Positions 1-7,129 of a DNA stretch of 48,121 nucleotides are shown here, one piece after another. The notes beneath the pieces were generated by a model. That model did no database searches. It saw only the letters and a list, made by a program, of their open reading frames with translations, and was not told the origin of the DNA. How positions within the stretch are numbered: the stretch's first letter is position 1; every line of letters begins with the position of its first letter. Origin of the DNA: an uncultured Pelosinus sp. (GTDB lineage Bacteria; Bacillota; Negativicutes; Sporomusales; Acetonemataceae); contig UQPB01000026.1 of NCBI GenBank assembly GCA_900542835.1, positions 1 through 48,121 of the forward strand, written 5' to 3'. A program made the translations under genes and the position numbers.

Positions 1-54
1 ACACGCCGAACGTACTTGGCTGGCGACGGCCCGGGAGCATAGGTAGTTGCAGGT
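1..54 (+). rRNA. rrf: 5S ribosomal RNA, 3' end (partial)
   Basis: The first ~54 bases read like the 3' half of a bacterial 5S rRNA: the GTACTTGGCTGG stretch, the GACGGCCCGGGAG stretch and then ATAGGTAGTTGC, which correspond to the loop E/helix IV and helix I return strand of 5S. It is followed at once by a strong terminator, as expected at the end of an rRNA operon. The gene is cut by the window start, so the 5' part, 23S and 16S lie outside. The exact 3' end (50-56) is uncertain. Confidence 0.85.
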
Positions 55-60
55 TTACTT

Positions 61-91
61 AAAGACCTACTGGTTTTCAGTAGGTCTTTTT
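61..91 (+). terminator. rRNA operon terminator
   Basis: Perfect 12-bp stem (61-72 with 78-89), a 5-base loop and a T run (87-91). It lies directly after the 5S rRNA 3' end and before the convergent gene at 100-1212. Confidence 0.9.
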
Positions 92-99
92 CCTGTTTG

Positions 100-1212
100 T
101 CAGCCGATCCAATGCCAGTTGATAAATAAGGCGGCACAAATACACAGTGTGGCAGCGCTGACGACAAGGCTGCCATAATACCAGCGATCACGCAACTGGG
201 CCCAAAACAGATATAAAGGAAAAATGACCAGAATAAATCTAGAGATGCTGTAGAGCGGCAGCCAGGTCGAGGTTGATAGCAGCGGAACCAGCAGCCATAG
301 CCAGCCGATCAGCAGGTAAGAGCCTCTGATGCGGAATTGACTGGAACAGCTTGAGCAAATCAGCCCGGCCAGCGCGAAGCAAACGCTTACTGTATCCAGT
401 GTAGCTCCCGGCTGGATATAGGGATTGCCATTCAGTGTTAATATGATGTTGTTGTAGATATTCGCCAGCGGTGAATTAAAGAAGCGTCCCCATTCTTTTT
501 GTGAATCAAGAAATGCCAGTGGTGTACCGGCTATATAGTGGTTGAAAGCCATATAGGCCAGAACTGCGCCGACTGGAAAAAACAGCGGCAGAGTGAACCG
601 GCGGCAGCGGCTGCAATGCGGAACGGACTGTCTGTACTCGTATACTAAATAGAAAAATAAAAAGACGCCAAGATTCCGGGTCAAAGCCGAGCAGGCACCA
701 AAGCAACCTGCTTTCAGCCAGTTTTTTTGGCGGGCCTGGTACACGCAGCTTAACGAAAAAAACAGAAACAGTGACTCTGTATAAATACTGTTGATGAAGA
801 AGGATGTCGGCATCACCGCATAAGCGATTAAAGCCCGCCGGCTAATTTGTTCGGAATAATCGAGTTTAAAGGTCTGATACATAATCTGAAAACTGAGGAA
901 GCCAAATATATTGGAAATGGTCAGTCCCGCTGCGCTGTAACTGAGGCCTAGTGACGTCAGGGCTTTTATGCAGAGTATAATAGCGGGAAAAAATACGACA
1001 GAATGGGCATCGTAGCCATGCTGGGCGATATGGGTGTACCAATGGGCGTCCCATTTGATGAGCTGATCGATTCCTGTTGCAAAAGCCGGCAGCGACTCAT
1101 TAATAAAGCCGGCCGGTGCCCTGCTGGGGATTAAGCCGCTTAAAGGGAAGGCAGCGGCGACCAATGCGGTATGCAGGCAGCAGGCAATTATGGCTGGAGA
1201 GTAGAATTTCAT
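100..1212 (-). CDS. PIG-V-like (COG5542) membrane glycosyltransferase
   Basis: A 370-residue, very hydrophobic protein with many predicted membrane segments. The WDAHWYTHIAQHGY stretch near residue 55, followed by a FFP motif, is the first-loop signature of PIG-V/COG5542 polytopic mannosyltransferase-like proteins, which use lipid-linked sugars in the membrane. A second conserved-looking stretch, PTSFFINSIYTESLFLF, lies near residue 135. The start was chosen at the ATG (1210-1212) because GTGAGG sits six bases upstream; the GTG four codons earlier is less likely. The gene converges on the rRNA operon and stands alone. The sugar and acceptor cannot be read from the sequence. Family assignment is moderate; membrane location is clear. 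Confidence 0.65.
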   Translation of the reverse strand: MKFYSPAIIACCLHTALVAAAFPLSGLIPSRAPAGFINESLPAFATGIDQLIKWDAHWYTHIAQHGYDAHSVVFFPAIILCIKALTSLGLSYSAAGLTISNIFGFLSFQIMYQTFKLDYSEQISRRALIAYAVMPTSFFINSIYTESLFLFFSLSCVYQARQKNWLKAGCFGACSALTRNLGVFLFFYLVYEYRQSVPHCSRCRRFTLPLFFPVGAVLAYMAFNHYIAGTPLAFLDSQKEWGRFFNSPLANIYNNIILTLNGNPYIQPGATLDTVSVCFALAGLICSSCSSQFRIRGSYLLIGWLWLLVPLLSTSTWLPLYSISRFILVIFPLYLFWAQLRDRWYYGSLVVSAATLCICAALFINWHWIG

Positions 1213-1308
1213 TGTCAACCTCACGCTGTATTTATCGTTGCCTGCTTAGTTTTTACCTGTGGTAAAGAGAGCTATTCCTGAAAGTTATCCAGGGCAGTTG
1301 GTTTGCAT

Positions 1309-1353
1309 AAAAAGCAAGGAGGCAGCCAGCTATGCAGCAGACTGCCTCCTTGC
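1309..1353 (-). terminator. Terminator downstream of fba
   Basis: Perfect 12-bp stem (1314-1325 with 1342-1353), 16-base loop and, on the minus strand, a run of five T (1309-1313). It lies 30 bases after the aldolase stop codon. Confidence 0.88.
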
Positions 1354-1383
1354 GTCGGGGCGCGGTTTAATTTCCAGCCGGAT

Positions 1384-2313
1384 TTACAGACGGTTGGATG
1401 AATTTAATACGTTGCGGATTTTATGCTTAACCATATTTTTGATTGCTTCGCGAGCAGGCTTAAGATATTGCCGCGGATCAAAATCAGACGGATTTTGCAT
1501 CAGATGTTCGCGGATCGAAGCCGTCATTGCCAAACGAAGATCAGTATCGATATTGATCTTGCATACGCCTAACTTACCGGCCCGCAGCAGCATATCCTCC
1601 GGGACGCCTTGAGCACCGGCAATATTACCGCCATATTGGTTGCACTTGCTGACAAATTCCGGCAGGACAGTGGAGGCTCCATGCAGAACAAGCGGAAACT
1701 GGGGCAGAAGCTTGCTGATCTTTTCCAGGCGCGCAAAGTCCAATTCCGGTTTGCCTTTAAACTTGTAGGCGCCGTGGCTGGTACCAATCGCAATGGCCAG
1801 GGAGTCAACGCCGGTGCGTTCGACAAACTCAACAGCCTGATCGGGATCGGTATAGGACGCGTCTTTGCTGCTGACCTTTACGGCATCCTCCACGCCGGCG
1901 AGACGGCCTAATTCGGCTTCGACGGTTACTCCGTGCGCATGTGCATATTCAACAACCTGTTTTGTCAATGCAATATTCTCTTCAAAAGGATGCTTCGAGC
2001 CGTCAATCATTACTGAAGTAAAACCGCCATCAACGCAGCTCTTGCAGATTTCAAAGTCTTCACCATGATCGAGATGCAGGCAAATTGGCAGGCCGGAATC
2101 TTCAATTGCGGCCTCTACCAATTTCATCAGGTAGATATGCTTGGCATATTTACGCGCTCCGGCGGAAACCTGCAGGATTAACGGAGACTGCTCCTCTTTG
2201 GCGGCATCGACAATACCCTGAATGATTTCCATATTGTTGACGTTGAAGGCGCCGACCGCGTAATTGTGATCATAGGCTTTCGTAAACATGTCTTTCGAGG
2301 TGACTAATGGCAT
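1384..2313 (-). CDS. fba: Class II fructose-bisphosphate aldolase
   Basis: A 309-residue enzyme matching class II, zinc-dependent fructose-1,6-bisphosphate aldolase of the FbaA/GatY type, which splits the hexose bisphosphate to DHAP and glyceraldehyde 3-phosphate in the cytoplasm. The HLDHGEDFE motif holds the catalytic Asp82 and zinc ligand His83; His180 (GTSHG) and His211 (VLHGAS) fit the remaining zinc histidines. The INIDTDLR stretch near the C-terminus is the phosphate-binding signature. The ATG is preceded by AGGAGGG. It is the last gene of a short minus-strand run (hypothetical, rluA, fba) and is followed by its own terminator. The length is typical. Confidence 0.97.
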   Translation of the reverse strand: MPLVTSKDMFTKAYDHNYAVGAFNVNNMEIIQGIVDAAKEEQSPLILQVSAGARKYAKHIYLMKLVEAAIEDSGLPICLHLDHGEDFEICKSCVDGGFTSVMIDGSKHPFEENIALTKQVVEYAHAHGVTVEAELGRLAGVEDAVKVSSKDASYTDPDQAVEFVERTGVDSLAIAIGTSHGAYKFKGKPELDFARLEKISKLLPQFPLVLHGASTVLPEFVSKCNQYGGNIAGAQGVPEDMLLRAGKLGVCKINIDTDLRLAMTASIREHLMQNPSDFDPRQYLKPAREAIKNMVKHKIRNVLNSSNRL

Positions 2314-2338
2314 ATGTATCCCTCCTGAATAAATTTGC

Positions 2339-3265
2339 TCAATCTACTTTTCCCGGCTGGGAGCCTGCCGTGAAGTGACGGCGGCCTAAATGCCGCAGCA
2401 GCCGGTCAAGGTCCCGCGGCAGCGGCGCAGACAGGCTGACCGGCATTTGCGTTAGCGGATGTGTAAAGGCCAGAAATGCGCAATGCAGCGCCTGACGGGC
2501 TATGAGGCCGGTTTCACCTCCATACAGCTCATCGCCGAGTAACGGATGCCCGATGTGCGACAAATGCAGCCTGATCTGATGCGTCCGGCCTGTTTCCAGT
2601 TCTAACTGCAGCAGGCTGGCGTCGGCAAAGGACTCCTGCACCTGGTAGTGCGTGACCGCTTTTTGGCCAGCTTCGCTCACCATTCGCAGGATAATACTGT
2701 CTGGCCGGCGGGCAATTGGCAGATCAATGCTGCCTGACGCGGCTTCAAATAATCCGCTGGCAACCGCCAGATAACGCCGTTGCATATGCTGTCTGCTTAA
2801 AGAATGCTGTACTGCTCCGGTTTTGGCAATTACCAGCAGACCGGAGGTGTTTTTGTCAAGGCGTTGAACCGGATGGAAAACGCCTTGACGGCCTTGCTGG
2901 CAATAATGGTGCATGACCGCATTAGCCAGCGTGCCGTCAGGCTGACCTGACGTTGGATGAACCAGCATGCCGGCCGGCTTGTCGACAACCAGCAGCCATT
3001 CGTCTTCATAGACACAATTCAACGGCAGGCATTGCGGTAAAATCCGCGATGTAACCCGCCATTCGACTTGAAGCACCGAATTGGCGGCAACGAGTGTGGT
3101 CCAGGGAGAAAGCACGCCGTTAATCCTGACGCAGCCAGTCTGTTTAATCCGGCGGCGCAGGCTTAAGGATAAGCCCAGACGGCGCAGGCATTCCGCAAGC
3201 CAAAGCGAAGGATAATGCGCCGGCACAATAAAGTGCTGGCATTCGGTTCCATCTGCGTTTATCAT
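2339..3265 (-). CDS. RluA-family pseudouridine synthase
   Basis: A 308-residue protein of the RluA/RluC/RluD family, which isomerises uridines in rRNA or tRNA. An S4-like RNA-binding segment occupies roughly residues 20-70 (RRRIKQTGCVRINGV). The catalytic motif RLDKNTSGLLV is at 135-145, with nucleophile Asp137, preceded by VDKPAGMLVHPT. The later GRTHQIRLH motif completes the family signature. The start ATG has only a weak GGGAA upstream. It is transcribed 25 bases upstream of fba. The target RNA site cannot be told from sequence alone; RluD-like is the usual default. Confidence 0.9.
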   Translation of the reverse strand: MINADGTECQHFIVPAHYPSLWLAECLRRLGLSLSLRRRIKQTGCVRINGVLSPWTTLVAANSVLQVEWRVTSRILPQCLPLNCVYEDEWLLVVDKPAGMLVHPTSGQPDGTLANAVMHHYCQQGRQGVFHPVQRLDKNTSGLLVIAKTGAVQHSLSRQHMQRRYLAVASGLFEAASGSIDLPIARRPDSIILRMVSEAGQKAVTHYQVQESFADASLLQLELETGRTHQIRLHLSHIGHPLLGDELYGGETGLIARQALHCAFLAFTHPLTQMPVSLSAPLPRDLDRLLRHLGRRHFTAGSQPGKVD

Positions 3266-3310
3266 AAATTATAGGGTTCCCTGCCGGGAGTCAAAAAACC
3301 TGCTGTTATG

Positions 3311-3342
3311 AAAAAATAAGCTGCCGTCGGCAGCTTATTTTT
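3311..3342 (-). terminator. Terminator of the 3341-3805 gene
   Basis: A 14-bp stem (3312-3325 with 3329-3342) with a three-base loop and a T-rich minus-strand tail. It overlaps the stop codon of the minus-strand gene 3341-3805 and lies before rluA, so rluA and fba probably have their own promoter; a TATAAT-like box lies just upstream of the rluA ATG. Confidence 0.75.
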
Positions 3343-3805
3343 AGAGCAGGTCTTGGATGATGGTGATGAGCTTTGCAATATGTTCCCGTTCCATCACCAG
3401 AGATTCTTTTAAGTAGTCTCCCATGGGACTGGCCCGCCATCCGTAAAGGTGACATATACGGCGGTGCCTGCGTGTCAATGCAATGAGCAGCAGCGAGAGC
3501 AGTGCCGGGCTGATGCCTGGCCGGTCTGCTTCATCGGTTCGATCACGCAGGATTAGGCCGCATTGTTGAATTACACTTGCCATCGCTTCGTCATGCAAGG
3601 TAATTTGATGAATGATGTCCAGATAGGCGTGCCAATGGCGGGACGAGATATCGTCCAAAGTATCCCGCAGGGTTCCGGCGGTTTCCTCTCCGGCGTCAAG
3701 CACGGTTTTCATTAATTCCAGCTGCTCAATGGCCTCTTCATGCAATGTACGCATGTGATTAATGTCTACGGCGACAGGTTTGCGGTCTCGGATTAGTGAG
3801 AACAA
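3341..3805 (-). CDS. Hypothetical helical protein
   Basis: A 154-residue protein that I do not recognise. It has no signal peptide or membrane segment and looks almost wholly alpha-helical, with many His and charged residues (HEEAIEQLELMKTV, RRHRRICHLYGWR). The repeated His/Glu-rich helices resemble four-helix-bundle metal or coat proteins only in a general way. The start appears to be TTG at 3803-3805, since no in-frame ATG lies before residue 18, with AAGGG about 10 bases upstream. It is the first gene of the minus-strand group beside the Cys-rich protein 3833-4177 and carries its own terminator. No function is proposed. Confidence 0.6.
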   Translation of the reverse strand: MFSLIRDRKPVAVDINHMRTLHEEAIEQLELMKTVLDAGEETAGTLRDTLDDISSRHWHAYLDIIHQITLHDEAMASVIQQCGLILRDRTDEADRPGISPALLSLLLIALTRRHRRICHLYGWRASPMGDYLKESLVMEREHIAKLITIIQDLL

Positions 3806-3832
3806 GCGATCACATCCCTTGCGTGCAACGGC

Positions 3833-4177
3833 TTAGTACCAGGAGCGGTGCCCTCTGAACGGCGTGATGAAGCGAATCATTTTCAGGGGAATGTGCATGG
3901 AGACGGGTTTGCAGCGCAGCGACACGTTTACAATGATAAAATCGCAGCCTACATAGCAGAGGATGCCGCAAAACGTTTCGCGCCGGCAGATCCGGGCGTC
4001 AACCGACAGCATGACTTCGTTGCCCAGCATGCACATGATCCGGTCCTTCAAGGTCTCAGTTTGCATAGGGTGCATTTTATAGTTGTTACAGTCGTCATAC
4101 ATCATTTCTTTACCGTCGCAATCACAGACTGGACTCTTGTCTTCGTCGCAGTACCAGTGAGGATATTTCGCATCCAT
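3833..4177 (-). CDS. Hypothetical Cys-rich protein, possible spore-associated
   Basis: A 114-residue protein with ten or so cysteines, beginning MDAKYPHWYCDEDKSPVCDC. The N-terminal third is acidic, Cys/Asp-rich and polar; the rest (from DRIMCMLGNEVMLSV) looks like a small beta barrel of the Sm/PRC type with alternating hydrophobic strands. The ATG has a strong GGAGGG about 11 bases upstream. Cysteine-rich small proteins of this kind are common among spore coat proteins of endospore formers, but I see no coat-protein signature, so that is only a guess from the organism. It lies divergent to yajQ. Confidence 0.6.
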   Translation of the reverse strand: MDAKYPHWYCDEDKSPVCDCDGKEMMYDDCNNYKMHPMQTETLKDRIMCMLGNEVMLSVDARICRRETFCGILCYVGCDFIIVNVSLRCKPVSMHIPLKMIRFITPFRGHRSWY

Positions 4178-4194
4178 AAAGTGGTTGCCCTCCT

Positions 4195-4263
4195 TTGCTT
4201 TCTGTCAAATGGCATGATACAATTTAATAGGTATCACCTGCTACATCATATGATGGGCTGATA
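4195..4263 (+). promoter_or_regulatory. Putative yajQ promoter with downstream dyad
   Basis: TTGCTT (4195-4200), a 17-base spacer and TACAAT (4218-4223) form a fair sigma-A promoter. Just downstream, GTATCA (4231-4236) and TGATAC (4258-4263) form an inverted repeat around the perfect palindrome CATCATATGATG (4244-4255), a plausible operator. Inference only. Confidence 0.4.
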
Positions 4264-4306
4264 CATAATGCTACCGCCGGTTAACGAACATTTTAAGGAG
4301 GACTCT

Positions 4307-4804
4307 ATGGCTAGCAAAGAATGTTCATTCGATGTTGTCAGCGATGTCGATATGCAAGAGGTTGACAATGCGGTCAATCAGACCAAAAAAGAAATTGCCC
4401 AGCGGTTTGACTTTCGCAACAGCAAATCGGCTTTAAGCCTGGACGGCGACCAAATTACAATTCTGGCTGATGATGATTTTAAGCTGAAAAGCGTTGTCGA
4501 TATTCTGGAAACAAAAGCGTTAAAGCGGGGCGTTGGTTTAAAAAGTCTTGATTATGGCAAGATTGAGCCGGCAAGCCACGGGGCAGTCAGGCAGGTTGTC
4601 ACCATTAAGAAAGGTATATCCAAAGAAATGGCGAAAGATGTCGTTGCCCGGATCAAGGCAACCAAGCTGAAAGTACAGGCGCAGATCATGGACGACCAGG
4701 TCCGGATCTCGTCAAAAAATAAGGATGATTTGCAGACTGTGATTAATCATCTAAAGCAGCAGGATTTTCCGGTAGAATTGCAGTTTGTTAATTTTCGCTC
4801 CTAG
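4307..4804 (+). CDS. yajQ: YajQ family nucleotide-binding protein
   Basis: A 165-residue protein matching the YajQ/UPF0234 family, which has two ferredoxin-like domains and binds nucleotides; some homologues bind cyclic di-GMP. The N-terminus ASKECSFDVVSDVDMQEVDNA and the KRGVGLKSLDYGKIEPAS stretch are family hallmarks, and the C-terminus ends PVELQFVNFRS as usual. The start was set at ATG 4307, preceded by AAGGAGG; an upstream in-frame ATG would add 13 residues with no ribosome-binding site. It is single and followed by a terminator. A diguanylate cyclase gene lies elsewhere in the window (14752-17100), but no link is shown. Confidence 0.95.
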   Translation: MASKECSFDVVSDVDMQEVDNAVNQTKKEIAQRFDFRNSKSALSLDGDQITILADDDFKLKSVVDILETKALKRGVGLKSLDYGKIEPASHGAVRQVVTIKKGISKEMAKDVVARIKATKLKVQAQIMDDQVRISSKNKDDLQTVINHLKQQDFPVELQFVNFRS

Positions 4805-4827
4805 AGCGTGTTTTCAGAATTATCCCC

Positions 4828-4871
4828 AACGCAGTATGGCGGCGCTGTGCCATACTGCGTTAACATTTTTT
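4828..4871 (+). terminator. Terminator of yajQ
   Basis: Perfect 12-bp stem (4828-4839 with 4850-4861) with a 10-base loop, followed four bases later by six T (4866-4871). Confidence 0.8.
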
Positions 4872-5113
4872 GAAATAGGGCCGCTATTCCTGCGAGATAT
4901 TGCTGCGTCTGGCGCAAAAATCACTCGCCATAAATCATTTCGTTAGTGGCCAGGAAGCAAGACCGCGGAATCGTAACCCTCTTGCCTTTTGGGCTTTTAC
5001 GACAATAGCTTATGGATAACAACAACTAATTATCTGGTAATAAATAATTTAGCAGGATTTTTCCGGCAGATGTCTAATATTACATTCATCAAATAATGCG
5101 GAGGGATGTATTT
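4872..5113. other. Gene-free stretch between yajQ and sor
   Basis: Together with the terminator this makes about 310 bases without a gene. No credible ORF, tRNA or known riboswitch is seen. The last third is AT-rich (about 5000-5050) and probably holds the superoxide reductase promoter. A GCAGGATTTTTCC...TGTC-type element (5052-5083) recurs upstream of other genes in the window. Confidence 0.5.
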
Positions 5114-5506
5114 ATGAAATTTGCCGACATAGTAAAAAGCGCTGATTGGAAATCGGAGAAGCATGTTCCCGTTATTGAGGCGCCGACGAAAGCAAGCGCG
5201 GGCGAAAAAATTGTTGTTGCCGTTAGTGTTGGCAAGGAAATTGCGCATCCAAACACAACCGAACATCATATTCGTTGGATTCGGCTCTGTTTTAAGCCCG
5301 ATACGGGCAACGTTTATGATCTGGGACTGTTTGAGTTTAATGCGCATGGCGAGTCGACGGAAGGGGCCAATAAAGGGCCTGTGTATGTTGAGCCTTCCGC
5401 TCAGGTAGTGGTAAAACTCAATAGCAGCGGGACTTTGCTGGCTGCGGCATATTGCAATATTCACGGCCTCTGGGAAAGCAGCAAGGATATTTCTATCGGC
5501 GAATAG
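5114..5506 (+). CDS. Superoxide reductase (neelaredoxin type)
   Basis: A 130-residue protein that matches class II superoxide reductase (neelaredoxin), the one-iron enzyme that reduces superoxide to peroxide in anaerobes using rubredoxin electrons. The centre II iron ligands are all visible: EKHVP (His17, with catalytic Glu15 and Lys16), AHPN (His45), EHH (His51), and the C-terminal YCNIHG (Cys114, His117). There is no N-terminal desulforedoxin domain, so this is the short form. ATG 5114 is preceded by GGAGGG at eight bases. A strong terminator follows, so it is a single-gene unit. The rubredoxin-like protein at 18368-19126 is one possible electron donor. Confidence 0.95.
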   Translation: MKFADIVKSADWKSEKHVPVIEAPTKASAGEKIVVAVSVGKEIAHPNTTEHHIRWIRLCFKPDTGNVYDLGLFEFNAHGESTEGANKGPVYVEPSAQVVVKLNSSGTLLAAAYCNIHGLWESSKDISIGE

Positions 5507-5518
5507 TCTCCGACAAGG

Positions 5519-5547
5519 ACGTTCCCCATACGGGGAACGTTTTTTTT
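5519..5547 (+). terminator. Terminator of the superoxide reductase gene
   Basis: 9-bp stem (5519-5527 with 5532-5540), four-base loop and eight T. Textbook intrinsic terminator 12 bases after the stop codon. Confidence 0.93.
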
Positions 5548-5642
5548 GCAGAAATGTACATTGGGAAAAGGAATTTGTTTATACGGGGAGAATATAACTA
5601 TCTGTACCTGGATTAGGATGGGATAGCAGAAGGGATGGTAGT

Positions 5643-6863
5643 ATGGCGTTTATCGTGAAAAAATTCGGCGGCAGTTCTGTGGCCACAACCGCTAAGATCC
5701 TGGGGGTGGCGGAGCGTGTGTTGAAGGAAAGGAAGTCGGATGATAAAATTGTTCTGGTTGTCTCCGCCATGGGCGATACGACTGACGAGTTGATTACGAT
5801 GGCGAAAGCGATAAGCCGTGATTGGGATCAGCGGGAAATGGACATGCTGTTGTCGACCGGTGAACAGGTCACAATTGCATTATTGGCGATGGCTTTTCAG
5901 CAACTGGGGGCGTCTGCGGTTTCGCTGACAGGCGCTCAAGCCGGAATTAAAACAAGCGGCGTACATACCAAAGGGCGTATAATTGACGTTAAGCCTGAAC
6001 GGATTTTAGCCGAATTGAATCAGGGCAAAATTGTCGTCGTTGCCGGCTTCCAGGGGATAAATGCAACCGGCGACATTACCACTCTCGGCCGCGGCGGCTC
6101 CGATACGACGGCTGTGGCGCTGGCTGGTGCGTTGGGAGCCGATGTCTGCGAGATCTTTACCGATGTGGACGGCGTGTACTCGGCCGATCCCCGGGTTGTT
6201 AAGACCGCTTGCCGAATGAAAGAAATTACCTATAATGAAATGCTGGAAATGGCCCGGCTAGGCGCGGTGGTCATGCAGCCGCGGGCGGTGGAAATGGGCA
6301 AGCATTATGGGGTGCCAATTCATGTTCGATCAACTTTTACACTGGAGCCCGGTACGATAATCAGGGAGGAATATACGATGAAAGAACGTGACTTTATTAT
6401 CCGGGGCGTCACCCATGATCTCAATGTTGCTAAAGTAGCCATTCTCGGCGTGCCGGATCAGCCTGGTATCGCCTATACGATTTTTTCCGCTCTGGCTGCG
6501 AAGGCAATTGATGTCGACATGATTGTGCAGAGCATACGCAATGCCGACAAAAAGATTATCGACATGGTCTTTACCATTGCCAAGCCTGATCTTGAGCAGG
6601 GAAAAGCGTTGGTGGAACAGGTGGTTAAGGATATGGGGGCAATCGGCGTTGCTATTGATCAGGATGTGGCCAAGGTTTCTGTTGTCGGCGCCGGCATGTA
6701 CGGCAGTCCCGGAATTGCCGCCGCTATGTTTGGCGCACTAGGGGAGGCCGGTGTCAATATCGAGGTGATCAGCACATCGGAAATCAGTATCTCATGTCTC
6801 ATAAAAGCCGAAAAGGTCAAGGATGCGGTTAACGCGATTCATAATCAGTTTTTTGCAGAATAA
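5643..6863 (+). CDS. lysC: Aspartate kinase (alpha chain; internal beta start)
   Basis: A 406-residue aspartokinase, phosphorylating aspartate as the first step to lysine, threonine and methionine. The kinase domain begins with KFGGSS (residues 7-12) and contains the STGEQVT and GRGGSDTTAVALA motifs; two ACT regulatory domains follow (from about residue 265 to the end), with the allosteric VSVVGAGM stretch. The size fits the monofunctional class. An in-frame ATG at 6378 (residue 246) has a strong AGGGAGGA ribosome-binding site, so a separate 161-residue beta subunit is probably made from the same mRNA, as in Bacillus LysC. No lysine riboswitch or T-box was seen in the 95-base upstream gap. 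Confidence 0.97.
   Translation: MAFIVKKFGGSSVATTAKILGVAERVLKERKSDDKIVLVVSAMGDTTDELITMAKAISRDWDQREMDMLLSTGEQVTIALLAMAFQQLGASAVSLTGAQAGIKTSGVHTKGRIIDVKPERILAELNQGKIVVVAGFQGINATGDITTLGRGGSDTTAVALAGALGADVCEIFTDVDGVYSADPRVVKTACRMKEITYNEMLEMARLGAVVMQPRAVEMGKHYGVPIHVRSTFTLEPGTIIREEYTMKERDFIIRGVTHDLNVAKVAILGVPDQPGIAYTIFSALAAKAIDVDMIVQSIRNADKKIIDMVFTIAKPDLEQGKALVEQVVKDMGAIGVAIDQDVAKVSVVGAGMYGSPGIAAAMFGALGEAGVNIEVISTSEISISCLIKAEKVKDAVNAIHNQFFAE
6365..6380 (+). promoter_or_regulatory. Internal ribosome-binding site and start for the LysC beta subunit
   Basis: AGGGAGGA followed by eight bases and an in-frame ATG (6378-6380). It would give a 161-residue chain holding only the ACT domains, close to the known beta subunit size of Bacillus aspartokinase II. 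Confidence 0.7.
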
Positions 6864-6890
6864 TATTTTTATAAAACAATAGGCGGATCA

Positions 6891-6919
6891 AACAGCGGCG
6901 CTTCGGCGCCGCTGTTTTT
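6891..6919 (+). terminator. Terminator of lysC
   Basis: 11-bp GC-rich stem (6891-6901 with 6906-6916) closed by a C(TTCG)G tetraloop and followed by T. Confidence 0.93.
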
Positions 6920-7017
6920 ATTCGTGGTTTTAATTAACATAATATTATTAATTAACGCAGAAGGATATTGATTAGTTTGAACGAATATATACATTATGTA
7001 AAGTAGATAAAAGCATT

Positions 7018-7072
7018 GCCGGCATGGAATTACCCTGTGAGGAAACGTGGACACTCATAGCCGGTTTTTTCC
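7018..7072 (+). promoter_or_regulatory. Possible attenuator-like hairpin in the porin leader
   Basis: CCGGC-ATG (7019-7026) can pair with CAT-A-GCCGG (7056-7064), directly followed by six T (7065-7070), about 60 bases before the porin start. The 30-base apical part contains GTGAGGAAACGTGGACAC. It has the shape of a weak terminator or small structured leader; I recognise no riboswitch class. Confidence 0.35.
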
Positions 7073-7129
7073 ATAGGACGGCAGCGGCATTTTTATCTGC
7101 GGTGCAAAAAAATGCTTAGGGGGATTTGT

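Noticed and set aside
4244..4255. CATCATATGATG palindrome as an independent operator
   Set aside because: A 12-base palindrome in an AT-rich gap is not convincing alone; reported only as part of the yajQ dyad.
5548..5642. Lysine riboswitch or T-box before lysC
   Set aside because: The gap is only 95 bases and lacks the conserved elements of either.
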